Of a DNA stretch of 64,000 bases, positions 27,009 to 33,713 are shown piece after piece. The stretch is taken from NCBI GenBank assembly GCA_963666875.2, contig CAXXPU010000006.1, forward strand, positions 496,001 to 560,000, written 5' to 3'. A program made the translations under genes and the position numbers. How positions within the stretch are numbered: the first letter of the stretch is position 1; each line of letters opens with the position of its first letter. The DNA is from G963662655 sp963666875. Lineage in GTDB: Bacteria; Cloacimonadota; Cloacimonadia; Cloacimonadales; JAIOQZ01. The notes below the pieces were generated by a model. The model saw only the letters and a program-made list of their open reading frames with translations, did not search any database and was not told the origin of the DNA.

Positions 27009-27350
27009 GAGACCCTCACCCAGTCCCTCTCCCACTTCGTGGATAGGGCTTCAGATGGTAAAGAAGTGGTCACGGAAATTAAGACTTGCATATAAGCGGA
27101 AATCCTGCTCCAATGCATAAGAGAAAAGAGAGAGTATTTAAAGAGTAAGAGAATGAGAAGACCACGATGAAATCACTCACATCTTCTTGAACGGTATAAA
27201 TATCGATACGCTCAGCCATTTATTGTTGATTCCTTAATTATCTGGAATCGTAGATTACATCGAGAAGCCATGCCGGTTGATCCTTTAATATTTCATTGTA
27301 GTAAGAATATTGTGCAATAAGAAATTGACCCTTTCAAGCTATTCAGCAAT
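27009..27350. other. Intergenic, possible decayed coding remnant
   Basis: 342 bp without a gene. It begins with CCCTCACCCAGTCCCTCTCCC, a motif of widespread intergenic repeats. GCGGAAATCCTGCTCCAATG (27099-27118) resembles the DNA of the sorting tails elsewhere in the window (GGCAAATCCTGCTCCAGCGG), so part of it could be a decayed tail; this is weak. Confidence 0.35.
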
Positions 27351-27415
27351 CGACCTGCTCCCTAAAAACTGGACAAGTTATAATGCGAGTCTCCGAATAA
27401 GAAATGGAGGCGAGA

Positions 27416-27745
27416 ATGAAGCGAAGTCGATTTAGTGAAGCCCAGATTATTGGGATTTTACAGGAAGCGGAAAACGGCGCATTGGTCAAAGATTTGATCC
27501 GCAAACACGGTATATGCGAAGGGACGTATTACCGCTGGAAGAGCAAGTACGGCGGGATGAGCGTCAGTGAAGCGCACCGTTTACGCCAACTGGAAGACGA
27601 GAACCGCAAGCTCAAGCATATCGTGGCGGATTTGACGCTCGAAAACAAGGTTCTGAAGGACGTTAACTCAAAAAAAGGTAACATTTCATGTTACGGAGAT
27701 ATTGGTGATGCCTGCGTCGCGTCGGCAGGCAGTGACCTACGCTAA
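27416..27745 (+). CDS. IS3-family transposase OrfA
   Basis: 109 residues from ATG 27416 (ATGGAGGCGAGA upstream). The N-terminal helix-turn-helix (KRSRFSEAQIIGILQEAE, then IRKHGICEGTYYRWKSKYGGM) and the leucine-zipper-like segment (RLRQLEDENRKLKHIVADLTLENKVLKDVNSKK) are typical of OrfA of the IS407/IS51-type IS3 elements, where the domain typically ends at or just after NSKK(W). Here the frame continues for about 20 extra residues beyond a run of seven A (27670-27676). OrfA binds the inverted repeats and normally fuses to OrfB by a -1 frameshift at such a run. Confidence 0.9.
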   Translation: MKRSRFSEAQIIGILQEAENGALVKDLIRKHGICEGTYYRWKSKYGGMSVSEAHRLRQLEDENRKLKHIVADLTLENKVLKDVNSKKGNISCYGDIGDACVASAGSDLR

Positions 27746-28607
27746 ACAGGAACACGATCTGCCCGTATCGCAGGCATGCAGACTCTTCAAAATTGCTCGC
27801 AGCAGCTACCTTTACGAGCCGGTTATGCCGGATGATGCAGCGCTTCGTAAGGCGATTCGGAAGCTGTCGCAAGAGCGTCGGCGGTGGGGCTATCGTCGTC
27901 TGATGATTCTTCTGCGTCGGATGGGATTCACGGACAACCATAAGCGGATCGAGCGTGTTTATCGCGAGGAAGGGCTTCAGATCAGAAAGCGAACCAAGCG
28001 GCGCGGGAAACGGGTTCGCGGGGAAATGGCGTATCCTCCACAGCGCCCTATCGAGCGATTCTCAATGGATTTCATGCACGATAGTACGTTGAATTCGAAG
28101 AAGTTACGAATTCTGAACATCGTGGACGATTTCACGCGGGAGTGCGTGGCCTGCGAAGTAGCGACTTCGATCAGCGGTCAGTACGTCACCCGGGTGCTGG
28201 ACAGAGCCATCGAATTGCACGGGAAGCCCACACGGTTACTATCGGATAACGGTCCGGAGTTTATCAGTCACGCCCTGGAAGAATGGGCTTTTCAGAAGGG
28301 TATCGTGCTTGATCGCATCGAGCTTGGCAAGCCGAACCAGAATGCTTTTGTGGAAAGCTTCAACGGTCGGATGCGGGATGAATGTCTGAATGAAAATGTG
28401 TTCATGGATGTCCGGGAAGCGAAGTCTATCATCGAAGAATGGCGAAATGATTATAACCTGAATCGTCCGCACAGCTCACTGAACTACTTGACACCGGAAG
28501 AATTCAGGAGAGATTGGGAGTACCAACAAGAAAAAATCCAAAGGGAAAAGGGGCTTTTTGTCTCTTTTCCTTTGGATCAGTTATGTACTGACGGAAGACT
28601 CGCATAA
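27708..28607 (+). CDS. IS3-family transposase OrfB (DDE integrase)
   Basis: 299 residues. It has the HTH_21 segment (RRRWGYRRLMILLRRMGF) and then the rve-type DDE core: Asp in RFSMDFMHD, Asp in LLSDNGPEFIS and Glu in NQNAFVESFNGRMRDECL, with the usual 35-residue D-E spacing, and the C-terminal RPHSSLNYLTPEEF. All catalytic residues are present, so the enzyme may be active. The frame is +1 relative to OrfA, whereas IS3 elements use -1; with the present seven-A run a -1 slip reaches TAA almost at once. Either the run has lost one A, the assembly is off by one base, or OrfB starts independently at ATG 27708. The stop lies inside the right inverted repeat. Confidence 0.9.
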   Translation: MPASRRQAVTYAKQEHDLPVSQACRLFKIARSSYLYEPVMPDDAALRKAIRKLSQERRRWGYRRLMILLRRMGFTDNHKRIERVYREEGLQIRKRTKRRGKRVRGEMAYPPQRPIERFSMDFMHDSTLNSKKLRILNIVDDFTRECVACEVATSISGQYVTRVLDRAIELHGKPTRLLSDNGPEFISHALEEWAFQKGIVLDRIELGKPNQNAFVESFNGRMRDECLNENVFMDVREAKSIIEEWRNDYNLNRPHSSLNYLTPEEFRRDWEYQQEKIQREKGLFVSFPLDQLCTDGRLA

Positions 28608-28639
28608 TACGCTGTACAGAAAATGGGGGCACGTCGGCG

Positions 28640-28772
28640 GGGCTTCATTAAACAGCCCCTGGTCGGCTTCGATCATTTCGTCAGTTAAGATCGATTTCCC
28701 TTCCAGAAGAACTCCTTCGATCATAGATTTATATTGTTCAAAAATGTCCTCGGTGGTCATCTCATTGCTCAT
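28640..28772 (-). pseudogene. Truncated copy of the recombinase-linked small gene
   Basis: The ATG at 28772 (TTGGAGGAAAT upstream, overlapping the recombinase stop) opens MSNEMTTEDIFEQYKSMIEGV, the same start as the 113-residue gene at 63013. After FNEA the reading frame runs into the IS3 right end at about 28640 and picks up 20 unrelated residues to a stop at 28581. So the gene is cut by the insertion. Five base differences from the second copy fall in 28640-28705. Confidence 0.75.
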
Positions 28773-29759
28773 ATTTCCTCCAATACCGGCAGCTTATCGA
28801 CCGCCTGTTCCAGTTTTTATCGACCGACTTGGCGTAAACCATCGTGGCGCGAATGTCTTTGTGGGCTAATAGCTTGCGGACTTCATTCACATCCAGTCCG
28901 TGGGGCAGGCATCTCGTGGCGAATGTGTGCCTGGCGCAATGAAAAGAGATATGCTTATCGATTCCCGCGGCCGTGACCCAGAGTCTAAGTTGCCGATTGA
29001 CGTTCTGGTCTGTTGTCAGGCGGAAGGCGAGATCGTCTTTCGGTCTTTGATCTCTCACCTTCTCCAGGATCGTCAGTGCGCTTTGGCTCAAGGGTATCCT
29101 TACGTTTTCTTTCGTTTTGGTGATGTGCACCTTCAGGTATCGTCCTTCCAGATTGCTATGCCGAACTTTTTTTATATCTGAGAGCCTCAAGCCCGTCATA
29201 CATGAAAACAAGAATGCACTTCGCATCTCAATATATGGGGTTTGGCAAGCAACCAGCGTGTTCAGTTCTTCGTCCGTGAGAAATTCTCGATGGGTATCTT
29301 CCGACTTGATCGACACGAACTGTGCAGGATTCCGAGGGATCCGCTTTTCCTTTACGAGTCGGTTGAGCGCCGTCTTGATCTTGGACAAGTACATGCCAGC
29401 TGTATTGATGGCGATGTTTTTCAGGAGGTAATCGTAAAAGCCCTGGCAGAAGCTATCATTAACGGAAGCGAGTTTCAGTTCGTCCTTCGAGAACTTCCTT
29501 AAATGATTGAGCGTATTTTGCCAGCAACGGTGATCGTCTGGATGTTGCCGCACGATCTCTTCAAAATAGGCGATGAAATCCATGTCGTCAATCAAGAGGT
29601 TCAGATCCAGATCGTACTTGTTCTCGATGATCTCCTGTTCTCGCTTGTCGCGGATGCTTCTCGCGATCTCCAACGTCGAACGGTCTTCTTGGAGTTTTGT
29701 GGAGGTGCCATATACCTTAAGATCGAGGTTTTCTTTACGGCGCTTGTATCCTTTTACAG
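28640..29759. repeat. Long direct repeat, copy 1 (pairs with 62881-64000)
   Basis: Bases 28640-29759 align to 62881-64000 at a constant offset of 34,241 in the same orientation. I see five substitutions in 28640-28705 and none in the following 1054 bases. The repeat probably continues beyond the window on the right copy. It contains the recombinase and the start of the small downstream gene. Confidence 0.9.
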
Positions 29760-29934
29760 TTATATCCAGAAAGAGGGTATAGTATCCATCACGTGTGTAA
29801 TATCTGACCTTGACGTTTCTTTTGTTATTGATCTTCTGGAGGTCCCGTAATATTTTCGGGACTGTCTTCTTTTGCTCATTGACGCTCCATTGTGTGACGA
29901 TATCCACCAATACAGAACAAGACAAAATGAGCAA
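28762..29934 (-). CDS. Tyrosine recombinase, copy 1
   Basis: Up to 390 residues. The N-terminal arm-binding-like region (VRYYTRDGYYTLFLDITVKGYKRR) is followed by a SAM-like core-binding domain (YFEEIVRQHPDDHRCWQNTLNHL, then NTAGMYLSKIKTALNRLV) and a catalytic domain with Arg in MTGLRLSDI, His-x-x-Arg in FHCARHTFAT, His in LLAHKDIRATMVYAKS and the nucleophile Tyr in the same segment. This is the Bacteroides-style integrase family that moves genomic islands and conjugative transposons. The start is unclear: the frame opens with only TTG/GTG codons near 29934-29907, so the upper boundary is provisional. It overlaps the small gene downstream by 11 bp. Confidence 0.85.
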   Translation of the reverse strand: MLILSCSVLVDIVTQWSVNEQKKTVPKILRDLQKINNKRNVKVRYYTRDGYYTLFLDITVKGYKRRKENLDLKVYGTSTKLQEDRSTLEIARSIRDKREQEIIENKYDLDLNLLIDDMDFIAYFEEIVRQHPDDHRCWQNTLNHLRKFSKDELKLASVNDSFCQGFYDYLLKNIAINTAGMYLSKIKTALNRLVKEKRIPRNPAQFVSIKSEDTHREFLTDEELNTLVACQTPYIEMRSAFLFSCMTGLRLSDIKKVRHSNLEGRYLKVHITKTKENVRIPLSQSALTILEKVRDQRPKDDLAFRLTTDQNVNRQLRLWVTAAGIDKHISFHCARHTFATRCLPHGLDVNEVRKLLAHKDIRATMVYAKSVDKNWNRRSISCRYWRKYEQ

Positions 29935-29992
29935 AAACTGCTTGGAAAATGGTTAATATCGGTTATCATCGCTTATGATTCAGAGGTATGAA

Positions 29993-30112
29993 ATGGAAAA
30001 GAGAATCTTGCTGCATGCCTGTTGTGGCCCGTGCTTTGTGGCTCCCTACAGGGCACTGTCGAGTGAGCCGGAAGTTAAGGTTCATGCGTTCTGGTTCAAT
30101 CCGAATATATAA
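29993..30112 (+). pseudogene. queH: 5' fragment of queH (epoxyqueuosine reductase, DUF208 type)
   Basis: An ATG at 29993 (CAGAGG upstream) encodes 39 residues, MEKRILLHACCGPC to WFNPNI, then TAA. ILLHACCGPC with its paired cysteines and the F-x-x-NPNI motif are the opening signatures of QueH, a protein of about 200 residues that makes queuosine in tRNA. The match stops right after NPNI, where AT-rich DNA begins (30107 onward). The remaining four fifths are not in the window. This looks like a gene cut by insertion of the island carrying the Shango genes, or by the adjacent recombinase module. Confidence 0.8.
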
Positions 30113-30226
30113 ATGATATATGCAATAAATTCAAGTAATTACGAATTATTGAGATCTGGAATGAGACAGAAATGAGACAAAATGTGATGAAAACCGAGGA
30201 ATATGCATGATATCACCATGTTGAGA

Positions 30227-32434
30227 TCAATGATGAAGGTGTTGTTCAAGCCAGCGTTTTAATCCATCCCAATCCAGCATTTTCCTCTCATAATCCATGA
30301 CCGCCAGTTGGTCGGATAAAAACTCATCATGTTTCTCGAAACGAAGATTCTGCACATTCTCGACCAATCGCTCAACGCTGATAGCCTTCTTCTCTGCAAG
30401 GATTTCCAAGTATGAAACAATCTTCTCTTCATTGGTTTCATCAACGGTAACGACACCGTTTCTTACGTAATTATCCAATCCATCAAACTTCATCTGGAGT
30501 GAAAGCGTATTACAGACTCGATCACCGTCCCATAGGAATATGAGCAATTTCCCTTCATCGGGCACCAGATAACGCTGATTTAATCCGGCTTTGCGATAGT
30601 TTCTTCGAGCTTCTGCCAAAATCTCCTGTGCCGTGTGATTCAGGAAATTCGGGACAGAATCATCACGAAAAATTCGATCACACTCCTTGCGAATCTCTGG
30701 ATGCACGATTCCGCCGCTTCCCCCGAACCAGGGCAAACGCCCTCCCGCGCTGGGTATTAGAAATACCTCGTGCCGCTTTTCATCTACCGATTCGATTCTC
30801 CAGTACCGGCCGGCAAAAACAATCAGTGTGTCGGGGACAAGCGGAAAGAGGATTGGGAGCTTACCGAGTGTTTTTCCGTTTGAGATCAGGCGATACTCTT
30901 CCGTCTCCTGAAACGCTGCAAAGAATCGGTAATTGGACGTAAGTCTTTCGCCGGTTTCGCCAAGCAATAATTCTCCGGTTGGAGCCTGCTCGATCAGTTT
31001 CGATGCTGCCAGGGATCGCAGAAATTGTGCATACAGATCGCGATCCACTTGTGAGAAAGCGCTACGATTGCATAGAACATCCCATAGTGTGACGGCTTTG
31101 ACACCGCCTTTCTCGCAGATCATGGAAAGCGTCTGTTGAACGAGAGTCGAGAAATCGAATATGCCTGAAAGTGGCGGTTCGAACCATCCTTTGAGCATCA
31201 GATTGGTCGTTGCCACAACGCGAATTAGGGGCAGATGTAAGCCCGTTATAATGCTCCCCTTGTCTGAATTTTGAGGTTCCCGGCAGTAAATACGCATCTT
31301 GGAAACGCCATCCCGACGTCCCGAACGTCCGATTCGTTGTTTCATCGAGGCGACCGATGGAGGGGCTCCGAATTGAGCGATACTATTTACGCTTCCGATG
31401 TCGATTCCCAGTTCGAGTGTGTTGGTGGCGATAACCGTTGTCGGGACACCGTCTTTCTTCAATCGATTTTCTGCCTCGATACGACGATCAGTGGATAAGC
31501 TGCCGTGATGGGGGAAGAATTCTACGGGAACACGTCGCTTCTCGCAAAGATCGATCAATCTGCTCGATACAAGCTCGACTTCCCTGCGACTATTGGCGAA
31601 TACAAGATTGGTCGCGCCTCTGAGGGTCTTGTAGATGTCGTTGCAGATCGCCCGATACGAATTGTCAATGTCCTCATCTCGATGATTCAGTTCGCAATCG
31701 ATCCAGAAACCTTTCACGAGAAGGCGCAGTTCTCCACCATCACCCTTGGACGCGATTGCCGTGACTTTCTCCGGTGCCTCGGGGCGCAGGAAGCTTCGCG
31801 CGAGATCGACATCGGCTATCGTTGCACTCAATGCGATTCGGGGAATGGGCCTGCCGATTATGCTCTCGAGTCGGCAAAGCTGCGACTGCAGTTGTCTGCC
31901 TCTCACGTTTCCCATAAACGCATGCAGTTCGTCGATCACGATATGCTGGAGCGCACCGAAGAGATGCCGCATCTTCATCCCGTGGTGCATGAAGAGTGCT
32001 TCAAGGGACTCCGGCGTGATAAGGAGCACGCCGGACGGTTTCTTGAGAAGATTCTTTTTGGCAGCTTGGGAGGCATCGCCATGCCAGCGTGTAAGGGTGA
32101 TATCGACCGGTTCGCACAACGTGTGCAGCCGTTTGTACTGGTCGTTGATCAGGGCTTTCAATGGGCTGATATTCAATACCGATATGCCCAGTACCCGATC
32201 ATTATCGAGCAGTTTCGATAGGATGGGCAGGTAAGCCGCTTCTGTTTTTCCGCCGGCTGTTGGAGCCATAATCAAGACGTCGTTACCTGTATCGATTATT
32301 GCCGGGATGGCTTGCTCTTGAATCGCGTGCAGTTTCTTCCAGCCCTGCTTGTGGATCCAGCGACGCATCTCGTGATGCAGGATATGATATGCAGCAGAAT
32401 CAGATTTTGAAGGTGACAAGCGAATCCTCTTCAT
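30227..32434 (-). CDS. sngC: Shango system helicase SngC (Lhr-like DEAD/DEAH helicase)
   Basis: 735 residues. Superfamily-2 helicase motifs in order: Walker A PTAGGKTEA, motif Ia ISPLKALIND, motif Ib ITPESLEAL, Walker B VIDELHAF, motif III ALSATI, motif V ATNTLELGIDIG and motif VI QRIGRSGRR, followed by a long C-terminal region of the Lhr type. The start is ATG 32434, overlapping the ATPase gene by 35 bp, so translation is coupled. Lhr-like helicases beside DUF2791 ATPases occur in BREX type 2 (BrxHI/BrxD) and, together with a TerB protein, form the three-gene Shango anti-phage system. No BREX methylase or PglZ gene is present here, so Shango is the better call. Confidence 0.85.
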   Translation of the reverse strand: MKRIRLSPSKSDSAAYHILHHEMRRWIHKQGWKKLHAIQEQAIPAIIDTGNDVLIMAPTAGGKTEAAYLPILSKLLDNDRVLGISVLNISPLKALINDQYKRLHTLCEPVDITLTRWHGDASQAAKKNLLKKPSGVLLITPESLEALFMHHGMKMRHLFGALQHIVIDELHAFMGNVRGRQLQSQLCRLESIIGRPIPRIALSATIADVDLARSFLRPEAPEKVTAIASKGDGGELRLLVKGFWIDCELNHRDEDIDNSYRAICNDIYKTLRGATNLVFANSRREVELVSSRLIDLCEKRRVPVEFFPHHGSLSTDRRIEAENRLKKDGVPTTVIATNTLELGIDIGSVNSIAQFGAPPSVASMKQRIGRSGRRDGVSKMRIYCREPQNSDKGSIITGLHLPLIRVVATTNLMLKGWFEPPLSGIFDFSTLVQQTLSMICEKGGVKAVTLWDVLCNRSAFSQVDRDLYAQFLRSLAASKLIEQAPTGELLLGETGERLTSNYRFFAAFQETEEYRLISNGKTLGKLPILFPLVPDTLIVFAGRYWRIESVDEKRHEVFLIPSAGGRLPWFGGSGGIVHPEIRKECDRIFRDDSVPNFLNHTAQEILAEARRNYRKAGLNQRYLVPDEGKLLIFLWDGDRVCNTLSLQMKFDGLDNYVRNGVVTVDETNEEKIVSYLEILAEKKAISVERLVENVQNLRFEKHDEFLSDQLAVMDYERKMLDWDGLKRWLEQHLHH

Positions 32435-33713
32435 CAACGCTATCGTCGATTTCGGCTAATTCTGGAGACTGATCTTCCTCGATTCTGCAACTGCCGAGGT
32501 GAACATTCCATGGAATGTCCGGGTGTTGCTCCAGCATGGCAAGGAGGTCGAGAAAGGGCCTGATCGTGCTGCGTGGTGTACGGAAATAGCTTTCGCCGAT
32601 CTTGCCGAAGCAGTGCTGAAGAAAGGAGTGAATCGCTTGCTCCGGGAAATCGAGTGCGATTTTAGGATCGGAGCGATAAACCGTTAGAAGTTTGCTCAAT
32701 AAAACGTACATATCTTCAGGTGACAGGCTGGACAGACGAATGACGGGACCGGACATATCTTCCAGCCCATCTGTGGCAAACGTATTTTCTCTCAGACGCG
32801 ATTCAAGCGCTTCATAGCTGTACAATCCTCTTCTGTGATCTGTTACGAACTGCGGTGTGCCGCCAAACAGGAATCCGAGTCCTTCTGCCGTCCCTTGAAG
32901 GCAATCGTTGAGGATTCGCAGTACTTGTTCGTAATTTGCATTTCGGGATCGCGAGTTGTTGATTTTATAAAGGTTCACCATTTCATCGAGATTGACCAGA
33001 AGTCCGCTATATCCGGCCAAGCGAACGAACCTCGCCATCAGCTTCAATTGATCGTAGAACTGAGCGTCGTCGATGATCGAGCGCACTCCAAGCGCTATTC
33101 TCGCATCGGTTCGTGTCGGGAATTCTCCACGGAACCATCGGATTGCATCGCCTATGAGTCGCTCGTTTCCGCTATCATATCCTTTCCAGTATTGGACCAG
33201 AACCTCTGCAAAGTCGTATCCGCCAACCATCTCTTTCAAGCTTTGCATCTTCTCGTGAATGATCGAGCCGACATCGTTTCCTGTTGTCCTCGCTTCATTC
33301 ATTGCGCTGGAAATGAACCGTTCAACCACGGAATGAAGTGCGTTGCCATCCGGTTTCGACCGGGTGGCCATGTTCTTGATCAGCTCCGAATACAGATTCC
33401 GTGCCTGGCCACCGGAGGCTTGCAGACGCCGGTCGGGTGTAAGGTCGGCATGAACCGTTACGAGCTTTTTCTGTAATGCAATCGAGCGAATCAGGAAAAG
33501 GAAGAATGTCTTCCCTGCGCCGTAATCGCCGATTATGAAGCGAAGGGAGGCTCCCCCATCGATGATTCGTTCAATATCGCGGTTGAGTGTTTCGACTTCT
33601 CGTAAACGTCCCACCTGTATATGCTGCTGTCCGATTCTCGGCACCACACCCGCGCGCAGCGCCTGGATAATCGTATCCCGTTCTTTCGTTTTAATCTTGA
33701 CTGTTTTCTCCAC
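32400..33713 (-). CDS. sngB: Shango system ATPase SngB (DUF2791/BrxD-like)
   Basis: 437 residues from a GTG start at 33713 (GAGGAG 8 bases upstream, 23 bp inside the end of the TerB gene). Walker A is FIIGDYGAGKTFF near residue 60; Walker B-like GLLVNLDEMVNL follows near 240. Also seen are conserved segments VVPRIGQQHIQVGR at the N-terminus, FLFGGTPQFVTD and the arginine-rich YEALESRLRENTF, typical of DUF2791 P-loop proteins such as BrxD. These AAA+-like ATPases partner an Lhr-type helicase. In Shango all three proteins are reported as one defence unit. The acidic C-terminus (SPELAEIDDSVDEEDS) is a possible interaction tail. Confidence 0.85.
   Translation of the reverse strand: MEKTVKIKTKERDTIIQALRAGVVPRIGQQHIQVGRLREVETLNRDIERIIDGGASLRFIIGDYGAGKTFFLFLIRSIALQKKLVTVHADLTPDRRLQASGGQARNLYSELIKNMATRSKPDGNALHSVVERFISSAMNEARTTGNDVGSIIHEKMQSLKEMVGGYDFAEVLVQYWKGYDSGNERLIGDAIRWFRGEFPTRTDARIALGVRSIIDDAQFYDQLKLMARFVRLAGYSGLLVNLDEMVNLYKINNSRSRNANYEQVLRILNDCLQGTAEGLGFLFGGTPQFVTDHRRGLYSYEALESRLRENTFATDGLEDMSGPVIRLSSLSPEDMYVLLSKLLTVYRSDPKIALDFPEQAIHSFLQHCFGKIGESYFRTPRSTIRPFLDLLAMLEQHPDIPWNVHLGSCRIEEDQSPELAEIDDSVDEEDSLVTFKI

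Larger units (their letters stand above)
27352..28635 (+). mobile_element. IS3-family insertion sequence
   Basis: About 1284 bp bounded by imperfect inverted repeats of roughly 45 bp. The left end starts GACCTGCTCCC (27352) and includes CTGGACAAG and ATGCGAGTCTCCG. The right end read inward starts GACGTGCCCCC (28635) and includes CTGTACAGC and ATGCGAGTCTTCCG. Inside are orfA and orfB of an IS3 transposase. No clear target-site duplication flanks it. The right end abuts a truncated copy of the recombinase-linked small gene, so the element inserted into or recombined with that module. The exact ends may be off by one or two bases. Confidence 0.85.

Noticed and set aside
25956..27035. A 359-codon minus-strand frame opposite the D-2-hydroxyacid dehydrogenase
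   Set aside because: Antisense shadow; it also runs into the preceding gene and has no family features.
27099..27190. Decayed sorting-tail gene before the IS3 element
   Set aside because: Only about 15 bases resemble tail DNA (AAATCCTGCTCCA) and no frame with tail motifs can be restored.
27381..28607. Shorter IS with ends TGCGAGTC/GACTCGCA and a TAA target duplication
   Set aside because: The inverted-repeat match continues about 30 bp further out on both sides (GACCTGCTCCC against GACGTGCCCCC), so the TAA pair is part of the longer terminal repeat.
30227..33713. BREX type 2 locus, based on the BrxD-like ATPase and BrxHI-like helicase
   Set aside because: No PglZ, PglX, PglW or PglY gene is present and a TerB gene completes a Shango set instead.
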